Shown here: positions 8,790 through 17,762 of the stretch, one piece after another
Layout of the letters: each line of letters begins with the position of its first letter
How positions within the stretch are numbered: position 1 is the stretch's first letter
NCBI RefSeq assembly: GCF_029893325.1
Contig: NZ_JARXWL010000002.1
Location: forward strand, 1-64,000
DNA: 64,000 nt
Source of the DNA: Enterococcus sp. PF1-24
Lineage (GTDB): Bacteria > Bacillota > Bacilli > Lactobacillales > Enterococcaceae
Direction: 5' to 3'
Notes under the pieces: model-generated
What the model was told of the DNA's origin: nothing
Seen by the model: only the letters and a program-made list of their open reading frames with translations
Databases searched by the model: none
Program-made: the position numbers and the translations under genes

Positions 8790-9557
8790 ATGGCAAAAGT
8801 CCATTTTGTAGGAGCAGGACCGGGAGATCCTAAATTAATTACTTTACAAGGCTATCAATTATTACAAGAGGCGGGGGTAGTTATTTACGCGGGTTCACTA
8901 GTTAACCCAGAATTATTGAATTATTGTGGCACAGATTGTCAAATTTTCAATAGCGCTTCTATGGATTTATGGGAAATTATTGACGAGATGGAAAAAGGAG
9001 TCAAAGCTGGCAAAGAAGTGGTTCGCTTACAGACGGGAGATTTTTCAATCTATGGTTCCATTCGTGAACAAGTGGAAGAATTAAGAAAACGTCAAATTGA
9101 ATTTACTTGCACACCTGGTGTCAGCTCATTTTTAGGAGCAGCCTCTAGCTTAGGGGTTGAATACACGGTGCCAGAAGTTTCCCAAAGCGTGGTTATTACT
9201 AGGATGGCAGGACGGACACCAGTACCTGCTAAGGAGAGCATTCGCTCTTTTGCTCAGCACCAAACTTCCATGGTAATTTTTCTATCAGTTCAATCGATTA
9301 AAGAAGTAGTTAGAGAATTATTGGCAGGTGGTTATCAGCCAACGACGCCGATTGCGGTGGTTTATAAGGCTACTTGGCCAGAAGAAAAGAAAATCATCAG
9401 TACTTTAGCAAATATTGTTGATGAAATTAAAGCGACTGATATTACGAAAACAGCGTTAATTATGGTAGGCGATTTTTTAGGGGATGAATTCCATTATTCC
9501 AAGCTTTATGATGCTACTTTTCCTCATGAATATCGCGATGCCAAAATAGAAGAGTAA
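8790..9557 (+). CDS. cbiF: Cobalt-precorrin-4 C11-methyltransferase
   Basis: A 255-residue tetrapyrrole methylase: [16 protein letters not shown] at the start, [17 protein letters not shown] as the SAM loop, and [20 protein letters not shown], which is typical of CbiF/CobM. It begins 38 bp after the end of the hairpin repeat, with AGAGGCAG as a fair ribosome-binding site. Confidence 0.95.
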   Translation: MAKVHFVGAGPGDPKLITLQGYQLLQEAGVVIYAGSLVNPELLNYCGTDCQIFNSASMDLWEIIDEMEKGVKAGKEVVRLQTGDFSIYGSIREQVEELRKRQIEFTCTPGVSSFLGAASSLGVEYTVPEVSQSVVITRMAGRTPVPAKESIRSFAQHQTSMVIFLSVQSIKEVVRELLAGGYQPTTPIAVVYKATWPEEKKIISTLANIVDEIKATDITKTALIMVGDFLGDEFHYSKLYDATFPHEYRDAKIEE

Positions 9558-9587
9558 ATATTTGATTTAAGAAAGGTAGGTAGCTGA

Positions 9588-10670
9588 GTGAAAAAGATTG
9601 CCATTTTAGCTTTAACAGAAAACGGGAAAAATTTAGCAAAAAAAATCAGTGATAGTTGGCAGACTCAGCTAGCGATTTTTGTACCAGCGAAATTCGCTGA
9701 TGAAATAGCAAAAGAATTTCCTGAAACTACTTTTAAAGCAACCATTGCCAGCTTCTTTTCTACCTATGATGCGTTGATTTGTATTATGGCAACAGGGATT
9801 GTGGTGCGCAGCATTGCACCAGTGATTGAAGATAAACGGCAAGATCCAGCAATTATTGTCTTAGATGAGAAAGGGCAGTATGTCATCAGTCTTTTATCTG
9901 GACATATTGGTGGTGGCAATCAATTAGCTGTTGAAATTGCAGAAAAACTTGAAGGTACACCGGTTATTACCACTGCTACAGATGTTCAAGGGGTAACCGC
10001 TCTTGATTTAATGGCGCAAGCTATTGATGGATTCTATGCTGATTTTCACGAGAGCACCAAGTTAATTAACGGCTTATTAGCGGCCCAGCAAAAGGTTGGT
10101 CTTTTTCAAAGGCAAGAACTTGTTGAAGATTTGCGAGGACTAACTTTGTTAACAGAAAAACAATTATTAAATCTACAAGAGCAAGAGTTTACAGCAATAA
10201 TTATTGTTTCACCCTATGTGGAGACTGATTTATTGCAGAATATTCCGTTGTTAACAAAAGTAGTTCATGTGATTCCTAAACAATTTGTTTTAGGGATTGG
10301 TGCTAAGAAAAATATTGAATTTACTACTGTTAAAGCTGAATTTTTAAACTTCTGTCAATTGCAGAAAATTGAGCCACAAGCAATAAAGAAAATTGTTAGT
10401 ATTGATTTAAAAAAACAGGAATCAGGGATTTGCCAGTTGGCAGATTGGTTGACTATTCCTTTTGAAACTTATTCAGCAGATGCTTTAGCAACAGTAGCTG
10501 ATAAGTATCCTCAGTCTGAATTTGTTAAACAGACAACTGGCGTGGGGAGCGTTGCTTTAGCGGCTGCTGATTTAGCCAGTCAAGGAGGAGTAATTTCGCA
10601 GCGCTATGCCAATCAAGGAGTGACCTTGGCATTAGCTGATTTAAAAATAAGCAGTGAGGGGATTAAATAA
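9588..10670 (+). CDS. cbiG: Cobalt-precorrin-5A hydrolase
   Basis: A 360-residue protein starting with GTG. It has the central CbiG domain LSGHIGGGNQLAVEIAE and the C-terminal CbiG/CobE domain (LGIGAKKNIEF through TTGVGSVALAAA). It opens the delta-lactone and releases acetaldehyde, the ring-contraction by-product. The ATG of cbiH follows its stop directly. Confidence 0.95.
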   Translation: MKKIAILALTENGKNLAKKISDSWQTQLAIFVPAKFADEIAKEFPETTFKATIASFFSTYDALICIMATGIVVRSIAPVIEDKRQDPAIIVLDEKGQYVISLLSGHIGGGNQLAVEIAEKLEGTPVITTATDVQGVTALDLMAQAIDGFYADFHESTKLINGLLAAQQKVGLFQRQELVEDLRGLTLLTEKQLLNLQEQEFTAIIIVSPYVETDLLQNIPLLTKVVHVIPKQFVLGIGAKKNIEFTTVKAEFLNFCQLQKIEPQAIKKIVSIDLKKQESGICQLADWLTIPFETYSADALATVADKYPQSEFVKQTTGVGSVALAAADLASQGGVISQRYANQGVTLALADLKISSEGIK

Positions 10671-11396
10671 ATGTTATATGTGATTGGTTTAGGTCCTGGT
10701 GGCCGCAGTGAAATGACTTATGAAGCAGTTGAAGCTTTACAAAAAGCGGAAGTAATTGTTGGTTATACAACTTATATTCGTTTGATTAAAGAATTCATTA
10801 CAGATAAAGAAGTCGTTACTACCGGTATGAAGCAAGAAATAGATCGTTGCCAAAAAGCGATTGATATTGCTTTGACGGGGAAAGAAGTTGCGGTAGTTTC
10901 TAGCGGAGATGCTGGCGTTTATGGAATGGCGGGTTTGATTTTAGAGTTAGTCAGTAAAATGGCTGAGCCAATTGAAGTGAAAGTCATCCCAGGAATTACA
11001 GCTAGTATTGGTGGTGCTGCATTATTAGGAGCACCATTAATGAACGATTTCTGTCATATTAGTTTAAGTGATTTAATGACGCCGTGGGAAATGATTGAAA
11101 AAAGATTACAAGCAGCTGCAGCTGGTGATTTTGTGATTTGTCTATACAATCCTCGCAGTAAAGGGCGGCCAAAACATTTAGCTAAAGCTTTAGCTATCAT
11201 TAAAGAATATAAGGGTGGCGCAACAATTGTTGGCTTAGCTAAAGATGTTGGCCGCAAAGACGAAGCGACGATTATCACAACGATTGATGAGTTAGATGAA
11301 AATGATGTAGATATGACCACGGTTGTTTTAATTGGCAATAAAGAAACTTTTGTTTCAAATGGTCTCATGGTTACCCCAAGAGGCTATCAACTATGA
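10671..11396 (+). CDS. cbiH: Cobalt-factor III (precorrin-3B) C17-methyltransferase
   Basis: A 241-residue tetrapyrrole methylase with LYVIGLGPGGRSEMT, VSSGDAGVYGMAGL and CLYNPRSKGRPKHL, the pattern of CbiH/CobJ. It performs C17 methylation and ring contraction. It overlaps cbiJ by 4 bp. Confidence 0.95.
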   Translation: MLYVIGLGPGGRSEMTYEAVEALQKAEVIVGYTTYIRLIKEFITDKEVVTTGMKQEIDRCQKAIDIALTGKEVAVVSSGDAGVYGMAGLILELVSKMAEPIEVKVIPGITASIGGAALLGAPLMNDFCHISLSDLMTPWEMIEKRLQAAAAGDFVICLYNPRSKGRPKHLAKALAIIKEYKGGATIVGLAKDVGRKDEATIITTIDELDENDVDMTTVVLIGNKETFVSNGLMVTPRGYQL

Positions 11397-12148
11397 TCTT
11401 CATTTTAGGAGGAACTTCTGATAGCTTACAAATAGCCCAAGCTTTAAAAAACAAGGACTATGATTTTTATTTATCAGTTGTTTCAGATTATGGGGCTGAA
11501 TTGGCGTTGCAGATTACGGAAAATGTTTTAAAAGGTGCACTAAATCAAGCCGATTTACAAAGGATTTTAGCTGAAAAGCAGGTGGATTTGGTGATTGATG
11601 CGACGCATCCTTTTGCGACAGAAGTTTCAAAAACTGCGATGACTGTTTGTCAAAGGATGCAAATCACTTATTTTCGTTTTGAACGATCTTCGGAAATTCC
11701 TGCAAGTGCAAAAATTGTATATTCCATTGAAGAAGCCTGTCAAGTAGCAAAAGAGTTAACAGGTAAAATTTATTTAACAACCGGCAGTAAAAATATTGCT
11801 CTATTTTTAAAATATTTAGCTAAAGAACGCATCGTTGCCCGTGTTTTACCAACTAGCGAAGTCTTGCAGTCTTTAGAAAAATTAGGTTTACAAGCAGATC
11901 AAGTTGAGGGTATTAAAGGACCTTTTTCTCAAGAGTTAAACATTGCTTTAATGAAGCAAAATCAAGCAGCCATGATGATTACTAAAGAAAGTGGTGCGGC
12001 GGGTGGCTTTTTTGAAAAAGTAGCAGCTTGTGAAACCTTAGCAATTCCTTGTATCGTCATTGCTCGGGAAAAACTAGCTTATCCAGCGATGTTTGATTCA
12101 GTTACAGAAATCATTCAGCAAGTAGTAAAGATTGGAGTAAATAAATGA
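11393..12148 (+). CDS. cbiJ: Cobalt-precorrin-6A reductase
   Basis: A 251-residue reductase with FILGGTSDSLQIA at the N-terminus, VDLVIDATHPFATEVS and ITKESGAAGGFFEKV near the end, all usual for CbiJ/CobK. It reduces the macrocycle with NAD(P)H. It overlaps its neighbours on both sides by 4 bp, within the densest part of the operon. Confidence 0.94.
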   Translation: MIFILGGTSDSLQIAQALKNKDYDFYLSVVSDYGAELALQITENVLKGALNQADLQRILAEKQVDLVIDATHPFATEVSKTAMTVCQRMQITYFRFERSSEIPASAKIVYSIEEACQVAKELTGKIYLTTGSKNIALFLKYLAKERIVARVLPTSEVLQSLEKLGLQADQVEGIKGPFSQELNIALMKQNQAAMMITKESGAAGGFFEKVAACETLAIPCIVIAREKLAYPAMFDSVTEIIQQVVKIGVNK

Positions 12149-13584
12149 TTGGCAAAATATCACTAATTGGTGCCGGCTTAGGGGACCCAGAGCTGTTAAC
12201 CTTGAAGGCTTTACGAAAAATTCAAGCTGCCGATGTAGTCGTCTATGATCGTTTGATTAATCCTGCGATTTTGAATTATGCAGCTAGCCGAGCGGAAAAA
12301 ATTTATGTGGGGAAAAATCCAACTTTTCATCCTGTTCCCCAAGATCAGATTGAAGAAATTTTGATTACCAAAGCACGAGCCGGTAAAAATATTGTGCGCT
12401 TAAAAAGCGGTGATCCTTATGTTTTTGGTCGGGGTGGCGAGGAAGGTGCCCATCTTAAAGCAGAAGGTATTCCTTTTGAAGTAATTCCGGGAGTTACTTC
12501 GGCAATTGGGGGCTTAGCTTATGCGGGCATTCCCATTACCCATCGTGATTTTGTTTCTAGTTTCCACGTTTTTACTGGACATTTAAAATCTGAAGATAAT
12601 CAGATTGATTGGCCAAGTGCTGCAAAAGCTGAGGGGACATTAGTTTTCTTGATGGGTATGTCCGAATTAGCAAAAATTACTGAGAATTTAATCACTTTTG
12701 GTAAAGATCCTGCAACACCAGCAGCGATTATTCAATGGGCCAGCCGTAAAAATCAAAAAACAGTAGTGGGGACCTTAGCTGATATTTACACCAAAGCACA
12801 AGCAGCTCAATTACAACCGCCAAGTTTAATTGTGATTGGTGGTGTAGTAACTCAAAGAGAGCATCTGAATTTCTTTGAGGAGCGACCGCTATTTAATAGC
12901 AGTGTGGCTGTGCCTTATACCCAAGAGAAAAAAATGGCTAGTCAATTAACTGATTTAGGTGCAGAAGTCATTGAGTTACCTAAACCTCATGTGGAACAAT
13001 TAGCTAATCAGTTAACAGCTGCTGACTTGCGAGAAAATATTATTTTTACTGATGTTTATAGCATTGAAGTTTTTGCCAAGTGGTTAATTGACCAGCAGCT
13101 TTCTTGGCAACAATTAAGTAATGTTCAAGTCATTGCTGTCGGTAAAAAAACTGCTAATGCGCTATTAAAGCAAGGGATTATACCTAAGAAAATTTATCAG
13201 AGCATGCCGACGTTTATAGCAGAGCATCAAGCGAAAATGAAACAAAGCCTACTACTAGGAGAAGCTGGAGTATTAGATAAATACGCTGATGAATCTGCCT
13301 TAGCAACACTCTGGCGGACGCATCGGGAATATTTACCAACGCCAATCCCTGATTTATGGCAAACAGCTGATTTTCTTTGTTTCCCTAGCTCTAAAACCGC
13401 TAATGTTTTTATCACTAGCTTAACTAGTGAAGAATTAGCGCTTTTAGCTGAGAAAAAGATTATCGTTATGGGAGCAGTAACAGCTGCAATTTTTGCTACT
13501 GTGGAAATTTCTGTTATCCAAACGCCACAAGCAACTTTTGCCAGTGTAATAGCAACTTTGATTGCTGAAAAAGCAAAATTATGA
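12145..13584 (+). CDS. cobA: Uroporphyrinogen-III C-methyltransferase fused to a uroporphyrinogen-III synthase domain
   Basis: A 479-residue fusion. Residues 1 to about 245 are a complete SUMT: ISLIGAGLGDPELLTLKA, VVYDRLINPAIL, VRLKSGDPYVFGRGGEEG, PGVTSAIGG and LVFLMGMSEL. Residues from about 250 to 479 resemble HemD (IIFTDVYSIEVFAKW, VIAVGKKTANAL, FLCFPSSKTANVF). It makes precorrin-2 from uroporphyrinogen III. A separate HemD is encoded at 19955-20716, so the window holds two synthase domains. Fusions of this kind are known in clostridia and other Firmicutes. Confidence 0.92.
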   Translation: MIGKISLIGAGLGDPELLTLKALRKIQAADVVVYDRLINPAILNYAASRAEKIYVGKNPTFHPVPQDQIEEILITKARAGKNIVRLKSGDPYVFGRGGEEGAHLKAEGIPFEVIPGVTSAIGGLAYAGIPITHRDFVSSFHVFTGHLKSEDNQIDWPSAAKAEGTLVFLMGMSELAKITENLITFGKDPATPAAIIQWASRKNQKTVVGTLADIYTKAQAAQLQPPSLIVIGGVVTQREHLNFFEERPLFNSSVAVPYTQEKKMASQLTDLGAEVIELPKPHVEQLANQLTAADLRENIIFTDVYSIEVFAKWLIDQQLSWQQLSNVQVIAVGKKTANALLKQGIIPKKIYQSMPTFIAEHQAKMKQSLLLGEAGVLDKYADESALATLWRTHREYLPTPIPDLWQTADFLCFPSSKTANVFITSLTSEELALLAEKKIIVMGAVTAAIFATVEISVIQTPQATFASVIATLIAEKAKL

Positions 13585-13615
13585 AGATGAAATGAATAAG
13601 AAAGGAATGCTTACA

Positions 13616-14404
13616 ATGAAAAAAGCATTAATTGCTGTTAGTTTTGGGACGAGTTATCCAGAAACTCGCGCAAAAAATATTGAAGTCATTGAAAATAGAT
13701 TAGCAGAAACTTTTCCTGAATATGATGTTTTTCGGGCGTTTACTTCAACAATGGTTATTAAAAAAATCAAAAAAGAAGAAGGCAACATCATTCCTACTGT
13801 AGCAGAATTGTTGCCACAACTAGCTGCAAAAGGCTATCAAGAAGTTTATGTTCAACCTTTGCACATTATTCCTGGGATTGAATATTCAAAGGCTATGCAT
13901 CAGGCTTATGCTTTTCATGGTCAATTTAAGAAAATTAAAGTAGGTAAGCCCTTATTAACTAGCTTTGAAGATTATCAAGTGGTTATTAACTGGTTGGCGG
14001 ATTTGGCGCAAGATTTACCAGCTGAGGAAGCTTTAGTTTTAATGGGGCATGGCAGTCAGCATTCAGCCTTTACGACTTATGCTTGCTTAGATCATATGTT
14101 ATTAAACAAACCAATTTATGTTTGTGCAGTGGAAAGTTATCCTGAAATAACCTCTGTCATTCAGCGGTTGCAAGCAGCTAATTATCAAAAAATCCATTTA
14201 TATCCATTAATGTTGGTAGCAGGTGACCATGCCACCAATGATATGGCTTCAACAGAACCAGATTCTTGGAAAAGTCAGCTAGAAGCTGTTGACTTTGAAG
14301 TTTCAGCTCACTTAAAAGGGATGGGAGAAGCAACCGCCATTCAAGATTTATTTATCGACCATGCGCAAGAAATGTTATCAGAAAAAGGTGAAGTAGATGG
14401 CTAA
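13616..14404 (+). CDS. cbiK: Sirohydrochlorin cobaltochelatase
   Basis: A 262-residue CbiK-type chelatase starting MKKALIAVSFGTSYPETR. The metal-binding histidines are in LMGHGSQHSAF and LVAGDHATNDM, as in the Salmonella enzyme. It inserts cobalt into sirohydrochlorin. I set the start at 13616, behind AAAGGA, rather than the in-frame codons upstream that overlap cobA. No cobalt transporter is in this window. Confidence 0.94.
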   Translation: MKKALIAVSFGTSYPETRAKNIEVIENRLAETFPEYDVFRAFTSTMVIKKIKKEEGNIIPTVAELLPQLAAKGYQEVYVQPLHIIPGIEYSKAMHQAYAFHGQFKKIKVGKPLLTSFEDYQVVINWLADLAQDLPAEEALVLMGHGSQHSAFTTYACLDHMLLNKPIYVCAVESYPEITSVIQRLQAANYQKIHLYPLMLVAGDHATNDMASTEPDSWKSQLEAVDFEVSAHLKGMGEATAIQDLFIDHAQEMLSEKGEVDG

Positions 14405-15104
14405 ATTTTATGGTATCGGAACGGGTCCGGGAGATTCGGATTTAATTACAGTTCGTGGTAAAAATGTTTTAAGTAAATTGGATTGTTTATACACGCCAGA
14501 AGCTAAAAAAGCTGGTAAAAGTTTAGCGCTAAAAATTGTTACGCCCTATTTGCCAGATGATTTAGAGATTAAGCAACGGCATTTTCCGATGGTTAACCAT
14601 TTAGCAGAAAAACAAGCCGCTTGGGATAAAATCGCAGAAGAAATTATTACTGACGTTAAAAGTGGCAAGGAAGTTGGTTTTATCACTTTAGGGGATCCGA
14701 TGATTTACAGCACTTATAGTTATTTGTTAGAGCGGGTTGTAGGAAAAATTGCCACAGAAACGATTGCAGGAATTTCTTCTTTTACGCAAATGGCCAACGC
14801 TTTACAGTTACCGCTAGTGATTGATGAAGAAAGTTATGCAGTTTTACCTGCCACTGCTGATGAAGCTGTTATTAAAATGGCGTTGGAACAATTTTCAACA
14901 ATTGTTTTAATGAAAGTGGCGGTAAACTTGCCTAAAATTATCAACTTATTGCAACAACAAGATTTGTTGAAACAAACAGTGCTAGTTAGCAACGCCTCAA
15001 TGGCAACGGAAAATATTATGCTGGGCATCGAAAGTTTAGCTGCTGATGAAAAATTATCTTATTTTACAACTATGATTGTTTATAAAAATCGTAAAATTAA
15101 CTAA
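14397..15104 (+). CDS. cbiL: Cobalt-factor II C20-methyltransferase
   Basis: A 235-residue tetrapyrrole methylase with KFYGIGTGPGDSDLITVRG, GFITLGDPMIYSTYSYL and AGISSFTQMANALQLPL, the CbiL/CobI pattern. It adds the C20 methyl group. The ATG overlaps the end of cbiK by 8 bp. Confidence 0.94.
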   Translation: MAKFYGIGTGPGDSDLITVRGKNVLSKLDCLYTPEAKKAGKSLALKIVTPYLPDDLEIKQRHFPMVNHLAEKQAAWDKIAEEIITDVKSGKEVGFITLGDPMIYSTYSYLLERVVGKIATETIAGISSFTQMANALQLPLVIDEESYAVLPATADEAVIKMALEQFSTIVLMKVAVNLPKIINLLQQQDLLKQTVLVSNASMATENIMLGIESLAADEKLSYFTTMIVYKNRKIN

Positions 15105-15191
15105 TTGATTTAATTTAAAAGTTAACATCGGAGGCTTGATCTGGAATAATTGGTCAAGTTTTCATAAAAAAGCGTAATGAGGTGAATAACT

Positions 15192-16691
15192 GTGGGAAAA
15201 AGTATTATGGTTCAAGGAACCGCATCTGATTCAGGGAAAAGCATTGTGGTGGCAGGTTTATGTCGAATTTTTCATCAAGATGGGTTAAAAGTAATTCCTT
15301 TTAAATCACAAAATATGGCTTTAAATTCTTATATCACTGCAACTGGTGCTGAAATGGGGCGAGCGCAAGTTTTTCAAGCCGAAGCTGCTGGGGTTGAGCC
15401 TGACGTACGTATGAATCCTGTGCTTCTTAAACCAACTTCAGACCGTAAATCACAAGTGATTTTTAATGGTAAGGTGCTGCAAGATATGGATGCCGTAGCT
15501 TATCATCAGTTTAAGCCACAGCTTAGTTCAGAAATTTCGGATTTATATCAAGAGTTATTAAAGGAAAATGATGCAATTGTTATTGAAGGCGCCGGAAGCC
15601 CGGCTGAAATTAATTTAAATGATCGCGATATTGCCAATATGGGGATGGCAAAAATTGCCGATGCACCAGTTTTATTAGTGGCTGATATCGATAAAGGTGG
15701 CGTTTTTGCAGCGATTTATGGCACAATTATGTTGTTGAAACCAGAAGAACGTCGGCGGGTGCAAGGAATTATCATTAATAAATTTCGGGGAGATATTGCT
15801 TTATTAGAGCCAGGTTTAAAGATGATTGAAGATTTGACCGATGTTCCGGTGGTCGGCGTGATTCCTTACGCTCAATTAAATATTGAAGATGAAGACAGTG
15901 TTGCATTAAAAAATGTCAATCGTTTCTATGATAGTCGTAAAGCGCTAGATATCGCGGTGATTGGCTTGACAAAAATTTCTAATTTTACTGATTTTAAGAG
16001 TTTAGAGTTGGAAGAAGATGTTTCCTTACGTTATGTTTTTCCTGGAGATGTTTTAGGGCAACCAGATTTAGTGATTTTACCTGGTAGTAAAAATACGATT
16101 GATGATTGTTTATATTTGCAAGAATCAGGCTTAGCGACAGAATTAATGAAACTACAACAAGCTGGCACTCGCATCATTGGCATTTGCGGCGGTTATCAGC
16201 TGTTAGGTAAAATGCTCCATGATGAAGAGCAGATTGAATCAAGTCATGGTAGCTTAGCGGGTTTAGGTCTGTTAAATGTAGAAACATATTTTGAAGCAGA
16301 AAAAACCACCACTCAAGTAATTGGGACCGTAACTGATTTAACGATTAGCGGTTATGAAATTCATATGGGCCGCACCTTAAATCACGAAGAAAAGTATTTT
16401 GCTAAAATCACTGAAGCCAATGGGGAAAAGGTGAATAAAGCAGATGGAGCAATTAGTTCAGATGGTCGCATCATTGGCACTTATTTACACGGCATTTTTG
16501 ATAACAATAGTTGGAAACGTCAGTTGTTAAACGAAATTCGTCAAGAAAAAGGCTTAGCGCCTTTAGCAGAGTTACCTTTATCTTATCAAGCTTATAAAAA
16601 TTTACAGTATGATAAACTTGCCGATTTGCTAAGAGAGCATTTAGATATGGAAAAAATTGTTGCAATTATGGAAGACTGGGGTGAAAATTAA
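15192..16691 (+). CDS. cbiP: Cobyric acid synthase
   Basis: A 499-residue GTG-start protein with GAGGTG spaced well before it. The N-terminal SIMVQGTASDSGKSIVVAGL P-loop and the C-terminal glutaminase with the nucleophile Cys in IIGICGGYQLLGKM are visible, as is YLHGIFDNN near the C-terminus. It amidates carboxylates b, d, e and g of adenosylcobyrinate diamide. Length is normal for CbiP/CobQ. Confidence 0.95.
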   Translation: MGKSIMVQGTASDSGKSIVVAGLCRIFHQDGLKVIPFKSQNMALNSYITATGAEMGRAQVFQAEAAGVEPDVRMNPVLLKPTSDRKSQVIFNGKVLQDMDAVAYHQFKPQLSSEISDLYQELLKENDAIVIEGAGSPAEINLNDRDIANMGMAKIADAPVLLVADIDKGGVFAAIYGTIMLLKPEERRRVQGIIINKFRGDIALLEPGLKMIEDLTDVPVVGVIPYAQLNIEDEDSVALKNVNRFYDSRKALDIAVIGLTKISNFTDFKSLELEEDVSLRYVFPGDVLGQPDLVILPGSKNTIDDCLYLQESGLATELMKLQQAGTRIIGICGGYQLLGKMLHDEEQIESSHGSLAGLGLLNVETYFEAEKTTTQVIGTVTDLTISGYEIHMGRTLNHEEKYFAKITEANGEKVNKADGAISSDGRIIGTYLHGIFDNNSWKRQLLNEIRQEKGLAPLAELPLSYQAYKNLQYDKLADLLREHLDMEKIVAIMEDWGEN

Positions 16692-16692
16692 G

Positions 16693-17262
16693 ATGAAAAT
16701 CTACACTGGTTATGGGGATACAGGCTATACTCGGATGGTTGGAGGCACCCGTGAACGGAAAAACCATCCTCGGGTAGAAACCTATGGCTCAATTGATACT
16801 TTGAACTCACAGGTAGGCTTTGCTGTTTCACTATTAGCAAAAGAAGATTCACTGCGGACAGAACTGCTACAAGTTCAACAATGGATTTTTCAATGCTCTA
16901 GTGATTTTGCCACACCTGATGAAAAACGACCGTATCGTTTAGAAACTCAAGCAACTCCTTGGTTAGAAAAGAAAGTTGATGAATATTGGCAGCAACTACC
17001 ATCTTTAGATAAATTTATTTTACCAGGTGGCACCCAAATAGCCAGTGCCTTACATTTATGTCGTTGCTTTACAAGAGAGGTAGAACGTAAAGCGGTGACT
17101 TTAATTGAAAATGGAGGCACCTATAATCCAGAAACTTTGATTTTTTTAAATCGTTTATCAGATTATTTCTTTGCTTTAGCTCGTTGGGTCAACTGTCAAG
17201 CAAATGAAACTGAAATTGTCTATGAAAACAGTTCAAAAGTTTTTTCTAAGAAAGAAAAGTAG
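16693..17262 (+). CDS. ATP:cob(I)alamin adenosyltransferase, PduO type, copy 1
   Basis: A 189-residue PduO-type (CobO-function) adenosyltransferase. It has MKIYTGYGDTGYTRMVGG, RVETYGSIDTLNSQVG, CSSDFATP and LNRLSDYFFALAR. The usual TGDKGxT ATP-binding loop reads YGDTGYT here, while copy 2 at 57061 has the standard TGDKGMT. Its place after cbiP suggests a role in making adenosylated corrinoids during synthesis. I took the internal ATG at 16693, preceded by GGGGTG, rather than 16657, which lies inside cbiP. Confidence 0.88.
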   Translation: MKIYTGYGDTGYTRMVGGTRERKNHPRVETYGSIDTLNSQVGFAVSLLAKEDSLRTELLQVQQWIFQCSSDFATPDEKRPYRLETQATPWLEKKVDEYWQQLPSLDKFILPGGTQIASALHLCRCFTREVERKAVTLIENGGTYNPETLIFLNRLSDYFFALARWVNCQANETEIVYENSSKVFSKKEK

Positions 17263-17318
17263 CATTCATTTTCAACAGGAAGTGAATACCTTAAGAAAAG
17301 TAAGGAGTAATGATTCTG

Positions 17319-17759
17319 ATGTATCCAATTATGATGAATGTTCGTAATAAAACAGTAGTAGTTGTGGGTGGTGGCAAAGTTGCCACACGAAAAATTAAAC
17401 TTTTATTAGCAGAAGGTGCTAAAATTACGGTCATTAGTCCTTCTTTGTCAGTCAGTATTTCTGCAGAAAAAAAAGTTACTTGGATTCAGAGAAAATACCA
17501 AACTGGAGATTTAGCAGAAGCGGCGTTGATTTTTGCTTGCACCAATCATGATGAAGTAAATCAGCAAGTTTTAGCGGATGCGACCGACAGTCAATGGGTG
17601 AACGTTACTAGCGATAAGCATATCTCTGAATTTTATAATATGGCAACGACACAAGTGAATGATTTATCAATAAGTGTTTCAACTGGTGGGGCGTCACCAA
17701 TGCGAGCCAAAAAAATTCGGCAAATGTTGGAAGAATACTTAAAGGAATTGGAGATTTAA
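17319..17759 (+). CDS. Precorrin-2 dehydrogenase, short SirC/Met8-like form
   Basis: A 146-residue protein with the Rossmann motif VVVVGGGKVATRK, FACTNHDEVN and SISVSTGGASPMRAKKIR, the NAD-binding and core part of the CysG/Met8/SirC dehydrogenase. It oxidises precorrin-2 to sirohydrochlorin, the substrate of CbiK. It is shorter than the usual 200 or so residues and lacks most of the C-terminal helical region. AAGGAG at 17302-17307 is 11 bp from the ATG at 17319 but only 2 bp from the one at 17310, so I prefer 17319. Confidence 0.85.
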   Translation: MYPIMMNVRNKTVVVVGGGKVATRKIKLLLAEGAKITVISPSLSVSISAEKKVTWIQRKYQTGDLAEAALIFACTNHDEVNQQVLADATDSQWVNVTSDKHISEFYNMATTQVNDLSISVSTGGASPMRAKKIRQMLEEYLKELEI

Positions 17760-17762
17760 AGG

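Noticed and set aside
11054-11368. A 104-codon minus-strand frame opposite cbiH
   Set aside because: It is a shadow of the methyltransferase gene, with no ribosome-binding site or recognisable domain.
12145-13584. A frameshift or assembly error joining cobA and hemD
   Set aside because: The frame is continuous with a normal linker, and CobA-HemD fusions are known in Firmicutes.
15135-15162. Terminator between cbiL and cbiP
   Set aside because: CTTGATC and GGTCAAG can pair, but the stem is short, the T-run is only four bases and the operon continues directly.
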